7,086 nt of DNA from Desulfobacula sp. (GCA_018702715.1 JABIYQ010000402.1:1-7086), one strand, 5' to 3'. Counted from the first letter of the stretch, positions 1-5,485 are shown. Made by a program: numbers and translations. The notes: generated by a model not told the origin, from the sequence alone.

Positions 1-25
1 AATTGCATTTCGCTTTCAAAGCTGT

Positions 26-51
26 TAAAAGTATCTGATCAGAAACTTTTA
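26..51. promoter_or_regulatory. Palindromic candidate HipB operator upstream of hipB
   Basis: A 26-base inverted repeat ends one base before the hipB ATG. Its 10-base core TCTGATCAGA (34-43) is perfectly palindromic. The outer arms TAAAAGT (26-32) and ACTTTTA (45-51) are also complementary, so 12 of 13 base pairs match; only 33/44 (A opposite A) does not. HipB proteins are dimeric Cro/CI-type repressors that autoregulate hipBA through palindromes, so an operator is the natural reading. It does not show the TATCC-N8-GGATA pattern of E. coli hip operators. The repeat fills the place where a ribosome binding site should be, and none is visible. The promoter, if close by, is mostly outside the window. 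Confidence 0.6.
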
Positions 52-52
52 C

Positions 53-295
53 ATGAGAGGCAAACTGAAACCTTCAATAAAAATCAATAATCCTAAAGAA
101 TTAGGGCAACATCTCCTTGAAGAGCGTAAGCGTCTCAAACTAACTCAAAAAGAGATTTCGGAGTTTAGTGATGTCGGCAGAAAATTTATTATAGAGATTG
201 AAAAAGGTAAAGTAACGGCTCAGCTTGGAAAAGTATTTGAATTGTTGAACAGCCTTGGTCTTGAACTCCATATCATTAAACGTGGAGATAGCTGA
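53..295 (+). CDS. HipB-like antitoxin, Cro/CI-type helix-turn-helix repressor
   Basis: This 80-residue protein is the expected antitoxin of the HipBA type II module. HipB dimers bind the operator and hold HipA inactive. A five-helix xre/Cro-CI domain spans about residues 15-70: ELGQHLLEERKRLKLTQKE gives helices 1-2, and SDVGRKFIIEIEKGK is the recognition-helix region. The tail LGKVFELLNSLGLEL is typical of short HipB-type regulators. The ATG at 53 is the only start after an in-frame TAA at 26-28, although no Shine-Dalgarno sequence precedes it. Its stop is two bases before the hipA start, so the two are surely one operon. The long palindrome just upstream is its likely binding site. The fold is clear; the HipB assignment rests mainly on the hipA neighbour. 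Confidence 0.88.
   Translation: MRGKLKPSIKINNPKELGQHLLEERKRLKLTQKEISEFSDVGRKFIIEIEKGKVTAQLGKVFELLNSLGLELHIIKRGDS
284..287 (+). promoter_or_regulatory. Ribosome binding site that decides the hipA TTG start
   Basis: GGAG at 284-287, inside the last codons of hipB, lies 10 bases before TTG 298. No ATG or GTG is available near the N-terminus (the next ATG would be residue 47). The other TTG, at 307, is too far from this site. The TTG at 298 is therefore chosen as the hipA start. Confidence 0.6.
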
Positions 296-297
296 TC

Positions 298-1557
298 TTG
301 GAGACCTTGAATGTTTTTTTTGAACAAACCAGAGTTGGTTCCTTAAGTATTAATGACAGGAGACTGTTTTTATTTCAATATTCTAAGGAATGGTTGGCAT
401 CACCTAATGCTTTTCAAATATCTATTTCTTTGCCGATGCAGGAAGATGTTATCTCAAATGACAAAGTAAAATCATTTTTTTCCAACCTGTTGCCTGAATC
501 TGCCGTTAGAATATTAATAGCGAAACAACTTGGGATTTCAGATAAAAATGATTTTATGCTTCTCAAACGTATTGGGGGAGAATGCGCCGGAGCAATAACA
601 ATTTTACCTGAAGCAGAAATACCTGAATCCCCGGATCAATACACATATCGTTTTTTATCAGACGAGCAATTAGCAGATTTGATAAAAGATATCCCCAGAA
701 GACCTTTGCTTGCAGGTCAGGAAGGTATCCGAATATCGCTTGCAGGGGCACAGGAAAAGCTGGCACTTTTCTACAAAAATCCTTCATTTTATATCCCAGA
801 AAATGGTGCGCCAAGTAACTTTATTTTAAAACCGAATATGGCGTATTTTCAGTTTTCCATTGAAAATGAATGCTTTTGTATGATGCTTGCCAATGCTGTT
901 GGTTTGGCTGTCCCGCCTGTTAGGATTGCTCGAAAAAAGGATCAAAAGGTTCTGTTAATTAAAAGGTATGATAGAATATTGGATAATGATATTCTCAAGC
1001 GTCTTCACCAGGAGGATTTTTGTCAGGCCATGGGGCTTTCACATGAACTGAAATATCAGGCTGATGGTGGTCCTGGTCTCAAAGCATGCTTTGATCTGGT
1101 TCGATCATACTCTGCAAATCCGATTAAAGATTTTCAGCAGCTGATGCAATGGGTATTTTTTAATTACCTGATCGGGAATATGGATGGGCATGCAAAAAAC
1201 TTGTCTTTTATATATCAGGCTAAACAAATTCGATTGGCACCTTTTTATGACATGTTGTGTACGGACATATATGATAACCTGTCACAAAAACTTGCGATGA
1301 AAATAGGTGGGGAGAACAGATCCGAATTGATAATGGAAAGACATTGGAAAAGATTTGCAGAGGAGATAAAAGTAAGTCATACGATTCTCAAGAAAAGATT
1401 ATTGGATTTTTGTCTTAAAGTGACCAGTAAAATTGACAGCACATATGAGGACTTTATAAATAGATATCAACAGAACAGCCTGTTAGAGGACATCACCGCT
1501 GCGATAAAAAAAAGATCGGCTATAACGCTTAAACAATTCAATTCAACAAAAAAATAA
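298..1557 (+). CDS. HipA-family serine/threonine protein kinase toxin
   Basis: This 419-residue protein is close to the usual length of HipA (E. coli HipA has 440). E. coli HipA phosphorylates glutamyl-tRNA synthetase, which causes growth arrest and persistence; the target here is unknown. The N-terminal HipA domain includes FFSNLLPE (60-67) and RIGGECAGA (91-99). The family's phosphorylatable loop is RISLAGAQEK (145-154), where Ser147 matches E. coli Ser150. Lys178 in FILKPN matches the ATP-binding Lys181. RLHQEDFCQAMG (235-246) is a family signature. The catalytic loop is GNMDGHAKN (293-301), with Asp296 matching Asp309. Asp318 in APFYDML matches the Mg-binding Asp332. All key residues are present, so it looks active. 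Because the N-terminal subdomain is fused, it is classic HipBA and not the split HipBST form. It starts with TTG, two bases after hipB. Confidence 0.95.
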   Translation: METLNVFFEQTRVGSLSINDRRLFLFQYSKEWLASPNAFQISISLPMQEDVISNDKVKSFFSNLLPESAVRILIAKQLGISDKNDFMLLKRIGGECAGAITILPEAEIPESPDQYTYRFLSDEQLADLIKDIPRRPLLAGQEGIRISLAGAQEKLALFYKNPSFYIPENGAPSNFILKPNMAYFQFSIENECFCMMLANAVGLAVPPVRIARKKDQKVLLIKRYDRILDNDILKRLHQEDFCQAMGLSHELKYQADGGPGLKACFDLVRSYSANPIKDFQQLMQWVFFNYLIGNMDGHAKNLSFIYQAKQIRLAPFYDMLCTDIYDNLSQKLAMKIGGENRSELIMERHWKRFAEEIKVSHTILKKRLLDFCLKVTSKIDSTYEDFINRYQQNSLLEDITAAIKKRSAITLKQFNSTKK

Positions 1558-1579
1558 ACCGGGTGAAACCGGTTATTTT
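1557..1579 (+). terminator. Weak Rho-independent-like terminator after hipA
   Basis: AACCGG (1557-1562) and CCGGTT (1569-1574) form a 6-bp stem with a GTGAAA loop, followed by ATTTT. It begins at the last base of the hipA stop codon. The U tract is short, so termination may be partial. It would separate hipBA from the next TA promoter. Confidence 0.5.
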
Positions 1580-1603
1580 CAACGTTATCTCCTAGAATGA
1601 CAC

Positions 1604-1636
1604 TTGACACATTTATTTATTCTGAATACAATGTAT
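1604..1636 (+). promoter_or_regulatory. Strong sigma-70-like promoter with operator palindrome over the -10 box
   Basis: TTGACA (1604-1609), a 17-base spacer and TACAAT (1627-1632) give a near-consensus promoter, with a predicted start near 1639. The -10 box is embedded in ATACA-A-TGTAT (1626-1636), a perfect 5-bp inverted repeat around one central base. This suits repression by the ribbon-helix-helix antitoxin encoded just downstream. ATGACACTTGACAC around the -35 box also contains a short direct repeat (TGACAC/TTGACAC) that could be a second half-site. The promoter is well supported; the operator role is inferred. Confidence 0.75.
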
Positions 1637-1654
1637 GACAAACGATCACATTAT

Positions 1655-1660
1655 AAGGAG
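1655..1660 (+). promoter_or_regulatory. Ribosome binding site fixing the antitoxin start at 1668
   Basis: AAGGAG lies seven bases before ATG 1668. A longer frame from ATG 1635 would start upstream of the predicted transcription start, or right at it, and would bury this site in coding sequence. The 1668 start is preferred, and the protein then opens with a normal ribbon-helix-helix N-terminus. Confidence 0.75.
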
Positions 1661-1667
1661 AAAAATA

Positions 1668-1886
1668 ATGAGTACAGCTGTTTCAGTAAGAATGCCTGAT
1701 GAACTTGTTCGTGACCTTGATTCAGTCGCAAAAACCACGGAGAGGTCAAGATCTTTTCATATTCAAAAAGCATTAGAAATATATCTTGAAGAACAGGCTG
1801 ACTTACAAATCGCTTTAGATAGGCTACATGACACTTCAGATCCCATTATTTCACTCGATGAAATGAGAGATAGTCTTAATGTTTAA
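1668..1886 (+). CDS. Ribbon-helix-helix (CopG/RelB-type) antitoxin
   Basis: This 72-residue protein is the DNA-binding antitoxin of a type II TA pair. Residues 3-9 (TAVSVRM) form the beta strand that enters the DNA major groove. The helices follow at about 11-22 (DELVRDLDSVAK) and 27-41 (SRSFHIQKALEIYLE), the classic ribbon-helix-helix pattern. The acidic tail DPIISLDEMRDSL (58-70) resembles the toxin-wrapping C-terminus of RelB/ParD-type antitoxins. Its end overlaps the toxin start by eight bases, so translation is coupled. The strong promoter and the palindrome at 1626-1636 indicate autorepression. The antitoxin role is firm from fold and neighbour. Whether it should be called RelB, ParD or another family name cannot be settled by eye. 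Confidence 0.9.
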   Translation: MSTAVSVRMPDELVRDLDSVAKTTERSRSFHIQKALEIYLEEQADLQIALDRLHDTSDPIISLDEMRDSLNV

Positions 1887-2130
1887 AATTTCATTTAAGA
1901 AGTCTGTAGCAAAAGATTTAAAGAAGATCAGTAAGGATCAAGTTATAAAAATTTTAGATAAAATTGAAACTAATTTATCCACATCTCCAGAGCAATTTCC
2001 AGAATTGAAAGGAAAATTTGCTGGATTACGAAAATATCGGGTTGGTAACTATCGAATCATTTTTGCCATACTTAAAGGAAATACTGTCCTAATCACCAGA
2101 GTAAAACATCGTAAAGAATCTTACAAGTAG
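1879..2130 (+). CDS. RelE/ParE-superfamily toxin
   Basis: This 83-residue toxin has the normal length for the RelE/ParE fold. The order is a strand MFKISF, a helical hairpin with KSVAKDLKKISKDQVIKILDK (8-28, basic and amphipathic), LKG (43-45), the core GLRKYRVGNYRIIFAIL (49-65) and the end ITRVKHRKESY (72-82). RVGNYRI with a final H-R-x-x-x-Y is the signature of RelE-type proteins. RelE members cut mRNA in the ribosomal A site, while ParE members poison gyrase. Arg54, Arg59, His77, Arg78 and Tyr82 would suit an mRNA interferase, but the target is not proven. It starts inside the antitoxin gene, with an 8-base overlap, and shares its promoter. No damage is seen, so the module looks functional. 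Confidence 0.9.
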   Translation: MFKISFKKSVAKDLKKISKDQVIKILDKIETNLSTSPEQFPELKGKFAGLRKYRVGNYRIIFAILKGNTVLITRVKHRKESYK

Positions 2131-2138
2131 CTTGAGAT

Positions 2139-2278
2139 AACCAATCATTGCAGCGGACCACAAGGGGCGGCTTTTTCAAAATCTGTAACAACTTTGGAAC
2201 AGTGTTACTCTTAGCAGAATTTGGTGGAACCCTTGTTTCCTCCCTACGGTCGGTGGCCCCTGAACTCAACCGTTGGAA
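2139..2278 (+). other. Possible decayed integron attC-like site in a 170-base gene-free stretch
   Basis: The spacer between the RelE toxin and the next gene starts with ATAACC near 2137-2142 and ends with CAACCGTTGGAA (2267-2278). AAC 2139-2141 can pair with GTT 2272-2274. The adjoining arms (2142-2158 against 2255-2271) match at 9 of 17 positions, including CAG..GG.C with GCCCCTG. An attC has the form RYYYAAC ... GTTRRRY with imperfectly paired arms. Here GTTGGAA misses the last base and the left core is poor. A TA pair and a single ORF on either side would fit gene cassettes. The evidence is weak, and no second site or integrase is seen. Confidence 0.2.
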
Positions 2279-2300
2279 TTGAAGAAAAGGTAAGGCCGAT

Positions 2301-3203
2301 ATGGCAAAGAGTAAAACGAAAAAAGATACTGCACTGGCCAAACTGATTGCAGCTGCACCTCCCAAGGCCCTTTCAGAGCTGATACTTAATCTGGCTAAAA
2401 ACTATCCTGAGATACGTCGAGAGTGCTTTGATTATTTAAAGGAAAATACAGCTGTTTCCAAAATGCTTCAACGCCAGTCGGAAGGGGAAGCCATCATGTC
2501 CATATGGGCTGAGTTGCTGCCGGGTCTTGAGGATCTGGATGCGTATGGTGGCGGATCTTATGGGATGGAAGACCAGGTGTGGGAATTGCTGTATGAAATT
2601 ACAAAACGTCTGACTTCAAAAAAGGTCGATGAAACGTATCGGCGTGAAATTCTCGACTCTGTTCTACCCTTTATTCAAAGTGGAAATTCAGGGGCAGGCG
2701 ATGCACTGGATGAGCTTGCTTATGCTGCCTGCTATTCCGCTTCTGAATTGCGGTACCTTGCCGAAAGCCTGGAGACTATGCATGATGACTGGCAAACCCG
2801 CAATGCCCGCAATATTTATCGGCAGATCGGGGACCATGATAAATACCTTGAGCTTCGGTTAAAGTATATGGAAATTGGCTCTGATTACCATGATCTGGCT
2901 GGGTTTTACTGGGAAACAGGAGAGAAGGAAAAGTCGATTCAAATCGCCCAAAAAGGACTTAAGAAGGCAACAGGGCGGATGGATGAATTGCGAGCGTTTA
3001 TGGCCGAACGGGCGCAGGAGTCGGGTGACCGGGCTACCTGGATCGAACTTCAGTTTGATCAGGCAACAGACAGTTTAACCCTTGATAAATACAAAAAATT
3101 CAAAAATGCGTGTAAGACAGAAGAATGGAAAGAGTATGAACCCAGACTCCTAAAAAAAATGAAAGATACGGGAAAAACGAGAAGAATATGCGAGAAAGGC
3201 TGA
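2301..3203 (+). CDS. TPR-like helical-repeat protein, C-terminus disrupted by a frame change
   Basis: This 300-residue frame encodes a soluble, almost wholly alpha-helical protein with no signal peptide. Repeat-like helix pairs run through about 120-250, for example DYHDLAGFYWETGEKEKS (195-212), then a helix GRMDELRAFMAERAQES (225-241), the spacing of tetratricopeptide-type scaffolds. A glycine-rich turn AYGGGSYGMED (81-91) lies near the middle. It resembles the helical part of proteins linked with SWIM zinc fingers, but no zinc finger is present and no function is assigned. The start is backed by GGTAAGG at 2289-2295. The last 13 or so residues (TGKTRRICEKG) look unnatural: a different frame from about 3163 onward reads as good protein to 3357. 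It is visibly richer in G and C than the flanking TA genes, a hint of separate origin. Confidence 0.65.
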   Translation: MAKSKTKKDTALAKLIAAAPPKALSELILNLAKNYPEIRRECFDYLKENTAVSKMLQRQSEGEAIMSIWAELLPGLEDLDAYGGGSYGMEDQVWELLYEITKRLTSKKVDETYRREILDSVLPFIQSGNSGAGDALDELAYAACYSASELRYLAESLETMHDDWQTRNARNIYRQIGDHDKYLELRLKYMEIGSDYHDLAGFYWETGEKEKSIQIAQKGLKKATGRMDELRAFMAERAQESGDRATWIELQFDQATDSLTLDKYKKFKNACKTEEWKEYEPRLLKKMKDTGKTRRICEKG

Positions 3204-3357
3204 GGTGATGGCTAAAGTTCGCCATATGCTGGTTGACGTGATGAATGATGAAACCAGATGGAAAAAGCTGGCAGCCAAAGTCAAAAATGATAATCTCAGA
3301 CGTCCGGCTTTTCAGCAGAAATTTGCCTATACTGTTCCGGGATGGGAGGCGATATAA
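3163..3357 (+). pseudogene. Out-of-frame C-terminal remainder of the TPR-like gene
   Basis: Reading in the +1 frame relative to 2301 gives KIREKREEYARKAEVMAKVR from 3163, then HMLVDVMNDETRW and KKLAAKVKNDNLRRPAFQQK, ending VPGWEAI and TAA at 3355-3357. The stretch is charged, helical and protein-like, while the 2301 frame stops at 3201-3203. In this frame the sequence is closed upstream by TGA 3160-3162, so it has no start of its own apart from internal ATG or GTG codons. Removing one base from the GGG/AAAAA tract at 3170-3177 would join both parts into a 351-residue protein. A larger deletion at the junction is also possible. It could be real decay or a sequencing error. Confidence 0.6.
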
Positions 3358-3387
3358 TAATTGAATTGTTCCAACTTCCTGGATATG

Positions 3388-3429
3388 AAACAGAGTGCAA
3401 AAAACTTGCTAAAACTCTGCACTGTGTTT
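3388..3429. repeat. Long inverted repeat (hairpin), possible terminator
   Basis: AAACAGAGTGCA (3388-3399) pairs with TGCACTGTGTTT (3418-3429) at 11 of 12 positions, the exception being G 3393 against G 3424; the loop is 18 bases. It lies 31 bases after the end of the TPR-like remainder. The 3' arm ends in GTTTA, not a full U tract. It could be a weak terminator, or part of a structured RNA with the hairpin directly after it. Confidence 0.5.
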
Positions 3430-3430
3430 A

Positions 3431-3452
3431 GGCAACCTGTTCAGTTGTTGCC
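3431..3452. repeat. Second hairpin directly after the first
   Basis: GGCAAC (3431-3436) and GTTGCC (3447-3452) form a perfect 6-bp stem with a 10-base loop. There is no U tract. It is separated from the preceding hairpin by one base, so the two could stack in RNA. Function unknown. Confidence 0.45.
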
Positions 3453-3482
3453 AGGAGATGTCGATGAATATATTAAAAAATC

Positions 3483-3497
3483 ACAAGTATAACTTGT
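3483..3497. promoter_or_regulatory. Inverted repeat upstream of abiE promoter
   Basis: ACAAGT-ATA-ACTTGT is a perfect 6-bp inverted repeat with a three-base centre. It lies about 29 bases upstream of the -35 box. AbiEi proteins studied elsewhere bind two inverted repeats cooperatively, and this would be the distal one. The role is inferred. Confidence 0.4.
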
Positions 3498-3512
3498 TAA
3501 ATCGTAATAATA

Positions 3513-3540
3513 TTAAACTAATGACTTGAACTTAGTTTAA
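3513..3540. promoter_or_regulatory. Inverted repeat spanning the abiE -35 region, candidate AbiEi operator
   Basis: TTAAACTAA (3513-3521) and TTAGTTTAA (3532-3540) are perfect 9-bp inverted arms with a 10-base spacer. The -35 hexamer sits in the centre and right arm. A repressor bound here would exclude RNA polymerase, as expected for the negative autoregulation known for AbiEi. Confidence 0.55.
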
Positions 3541-3554
3541 CTATGGCTTATAAT
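3526..3554 (+). promoter_or_regulatory. Sigma-70-like promoter for abiEi-abiEii, predicting a leaderless mRNA
   Basis: TTGAAC (3526-3531, 4 of 6 consensus bases), a 17-base spacer and a perfect TATAAT (3549-3554). The predicted start of transcription, about seven bases downstream, is 3561-3562, which is the A of the abiEi ATG or the base before it. No Shine-Dalgarno sequence precedes that ATG, in agreement with a leaderless transcript. Confidence 0.65.
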
Positions 3555-3561
3555 CACAAAT

Positions 3562-4356
3562 ATGACTGGTGAAAATAGAAATATATTAAACCGAATCCTT
3601 CGGAACTGGCCCAAAGGGACAGTGGGTACATTGGCATGGTTTCGCGATCATGGCGGATATCAGCAGCTATTAGATTATTACCAGAAAGCACCCTGGGTAA
3701 CAAAAATAGGCAGTGGCGCATATATTCAATCTGGAGATTCTGTTGATTGGCGCGGGGGATTGTATGCTGTTCAGAATCAATTAAATCTTTGTGTGCATGC
3801 TGGTGGGAAAACTGCTTTGGAATTATCTGGATTCGGACATAATCTCCAATTGGGACAAACAGCAAAAATATATCTTTTTGCATCAGGAAAAATTCAATTG
3901 CCAACCTGGTTCATAAAACATCCATGGGAAGATGAATTGTGCTTTAAGAGGTTAAATGTTTTTCAATCTCGACCAGATTTTGGATTAATGCATTTTAATA
4001 CGGGCAATTTTGAAATAAAAGGATCTGCACCCGAGCGTGCCATGTTTGAACTGTGTACTCTGGTGCCAAATTATCATTCGTTTGAAGAGGCTGGTCATTT
4101 TATGGAGAGTCTTTTATCCTTGCGATGTGAATACGTGCAAACTCTTCTTGAAAGCTGTAGTTCAATAAAAGCAAAACGATTATTCCTCTATTTTGCGGAC
4201 ACATATAATATGCCCTGGTTTCAGAAATTGGATATAAAAAATATTGACTTGGGAAAAGGGAAACGACAGATTGCAGCCAATGGGATTCTAAATAAAAAAT
4301 ATCAAATAACAGTCCCGGATGAAATAAAGAGTATCAGCTTAACGGATATTCCATGA
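3562..4356 (+). CDS. AbiEi-like antitoxin and transcriptional repressor (type IV TA)
   Basis: This 264-residue protein is the antitoxin half of an AbiE module. In studied systems AbiEi represses its own operon and counters the toxin without a stable complex with it. The N-terminal winged-helix part spans about 5-95, including WPKGTVGTLAWFRDHGGYQQ and then KTALELSGFGHNL (83-95). The C-terminal antitoxin domain has SAPERAMFELC (155-165), SIKAKRLFLYFAD (201-213), DLGKGKR (229-235) and NKKYQITVPDEI (244-255), all typical of the AbiEi_3-type family. Length is normal. Its TGA overlaps the abiEii ATG (ATGA, 4353-4356), giving coupled translation. No ribosome binding site lies before ATG 3562; the promoter geometry suggests a leaderless message. 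The protein looks intact even though its partner frame is broken. Confidence 0.88.
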   Translation: MTGENRNILNRILRNWPKGTVGTLAWFRDHGGYQQLLDYYQKAPWVTKIGSGAYIQSGDSVDWRGGLYAVQNQLNLCVHAGGKTALELSGFGHNLQLGQTAKIYLFASGKIQLPTWFIKHPWEDELCFKRLNVFQSRPDFGLMHFNTGNFEIKGSAPERAMFELCTLVPNYHSFEEAGHFMESLLSLRCEYVQTLLESCSSIKAKRLFLYFADTYNMPWFQKLDIKNIDLGKGKRQIAANGILNKKYQITVPDEIKSISLTDIP

Positions 4357-5278
4357 AAATGAACAAATATTTTGAGCAGGCCAAATTAATGCTGTCCATT
4401 CTTCCAATAGTGGGGCAGGAAAAGAGTTTGCCCTAAAAGGCGGGACGGCTTTGAATTTTTTTTATTTGAATCTGCCGCGGTTATCTGTTGATATTGATTT
4501 AACATTTCTTCCCGTTAAACCAAGGGATGAAACTTTAAGGGATATTACAAATTCACTCAGCAGAATTTCAGATAAGGTTAAACGATTATTTCCCCTTTGT
4601 CAGATTCAAAAATTAAAAATAAAAGATACGGATTATACATACAAGCTGATTATCAAAAGCCAAGGCAACTTGGTTAAAATAGAGCCGAATCTAATATTGC
4701 GGGGAAGCTGTTATCCCCCGATTTCAAAATCATTATGCAAAAATGCCGTAGATGTTTTCAAGATGGAAATGGAAATTCCGGTACTCTCTTTTGCAGATCT
4801 TTATGGCGGGAAGATATGTGCTGCTTTGGATCGTCAGCATCCTCGAGATTTATTTGATATCAAGCTCCTTTCGGAGGCAGGAGGCCTGAATGAAGAAATC
4901 AGTCAAGCGTTTGTCGTATACCTTGCCAGTCACAATCGACCCATGTCAGAGTTGCTTTCTCCAAACTTCCAAGATTTTAAACAGGCGTATGAGGCTGAAT
5001 TTAAAGGTATGTCATCAATAGAAGTTACCTATCGGGAGCTTGAGAAAATACGTAAAGAATTGCCACCTCTGATATTATCCAAACTTTCAAGGAATGAACG
5101 CAAATTTCTGTTGTCTGTTAAAATGGGAATACCTGATTTCAGTTTGCTTTCAATTTCAGGTCTTGAAAACCTACCAGCGATAAAGTGGAAGGTCGAAAAT
5201 ATATCAAGGATGGAATCCAAAAAGAGAATTGCAGCAACTGAAAAGCTGAAATCGATTTTAGATTTATCTCAACAATAG
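4353..5278 (+). CDS. AbiEii-like nucleotidyltransferase toxin, interrupted by a -1 frame change
   Basis: This is the toxin half of the AbiE module. Family members are nucleotidyltransferases, and the related MenT toxins add nucleotides to tRNA 3' ends. The frame from ATG 4353 reads MKMNKYFEQAKLMLSILPIV, then GQEK, and hits TAA at 4434-4436. Stepping back one base at 4424 continues EFALKGGTALNFF and stays open to the TAG at 5276-5278, giving 308 residues, a normal length. Motif I is GGT (30-32) ... DID (47-49). KIEPN is at 109-113. GKICAALDRQHPRDLFDI (153-170), with Lys154, Asp166 and Asp169, carries the later motifs. The longest uninterrupted frame could only start at TTG 4451, after the GGT, and would lack an essential part of motif I. 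It has no ribosome binding site. So the gene is a pseudogene, uses frameshifting, or contains a sequence error. Confidence 0.85.
4419..4436 (+). other. Frame-change site in abiEii (A-AAG tract followed by zero-frame stop)
   Basis: Zero-frame codons are GAA AAG AGT TTG CCC TAA. A lysyl-tRNA on AAG (4422-4424) is preceded by A, so slipping back one base still reads AAA. The next codon is then GAG, and the frame continues as GAG TTT GCC CTA AAA into the conserved motif. A-AAG is a known -1 slippery tetramer in bacteria. One missing A in the AAAA run would explain the same picture. No clear stimulatory stem or well-spaced Shine-Dalgarno element is visible. Confidence 0.6.
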
Positions 5279-5280
5279 AA

Positions 5281-5445
5281 TACTGCGGATTTCACCGCAC
5301 CGCAGATTCTGGTGTTATAAGGGCGGAGCAAAACAAAGATTCTGCTTTAGTCAAAGGTGAATTAACCACCCCACTACCCTGGGCCATTGAACAAACCACT
5401 GCACATGGACAAGCCAGTGATTTAAACAATTATCTTAAGACATGA
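5281..5445 (+). pseudogene. Possible gene remnant with no start codon
   Basis: One frame stays open from the abiEii end to TGA 5443-5445. Its later part, DSALVKGELTTPLPWAIEQT and then TAHGQASDLNNYLKT, has a protein-like composition. There is no ATG, GTG or TTG in frame over the stretch and no ribosome binding site. I do not recognise the family. It may be the tail of a gene deleted when the abiE or fic modules were inserted, or chance. Confidence 0.25.
5283..5310. repeat. REP-like hairpin, copy 1 (after abiEii)
   Basis: CTGCGG (5283-5288) pairs with CCGCAG (5300-5305) across an 11-base loop, followed by ATTCT. A related element with the same stem lies after fic at 6784-6807. It starts five bases after the abiEii stop, so it could also serve as a weak transcription end. 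Confidence 0.4.
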
Positions 5446-5470
5446 TTTAAAAACGCTTGTTTTATAAATC
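5444..5470. promoter_or_regulatory. AT-rich hairpin just upstream of the fic leader ribosome site
   Basis: GATTTAAAAAC (5444-5454) pairs with GTTTTATAAATC (5459-5470), making 11 pairs with one bulged A at 5464 and a GCTT loop. It lies immediately before AAAAAGGA. It could be an operator for a repressor (the Fic protein has a C-terminal winged helix), a structure affecting translation, or a weak terminator for the upstream remnant. The right arm contains TATAAA, a possible -10 box without a good -35. Confidence 0.4.
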
Positions 5471-5485
5471 AAAAAGGAATATATT

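Noticed and set aside
563..814. Open frame on the - strand within hipA, and similar - strand frames at 2093-2365, 3554-3904, 5029-5220, 5619-5834, 5761-6012 and 6257-6511
   Set aside because: They lie opposite well-supported conserved genes or cross their starts, have no family resemblance, and lack convincing ribosome sites.
1580..1597. CAACGTT near 1580-1586 as a second integron core site, and TATCTCCTA (1587-1595) repeated inverted as TAGGAGATA downstream of fic
   Set aside because: GTTATCT does not fit GTTRRRY, and a single 9-base inverted match in 7 kb can occur by chance and has no paired context.
1635..1667. Longer N-terminus for the RHH antitoxin starting at ATG 1635
   Set aside because: It would start at or before the predicted transcription start, and it would place the clear AAGGAG site inside the gene.
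2629..3078. Two + strand open frames inside the TPR-like gene (2629-2862 and 2875-3078)
   Set aside because: They are in another frame of a convincing helical protein, and their own sequences look like random translation.
3464..3529. Short ORF MNILKNHKYNLLNRNNIKLM with AGGAG at 3453-3457
   Set aside because: The ribosome site spacing is good, but the ORF runs through the two inverted repeats and the -35 box of the abiE promoter, and the peptide is low in complexity. It is better explained as regulatory DNA.
4451..5278. AbiEii as a short protein starting at TTG 4451
   Set aside because: No ribosome site is present and the start falls inside conserved motif I. The true N-terminus is visible upstream in another frame from 4353.
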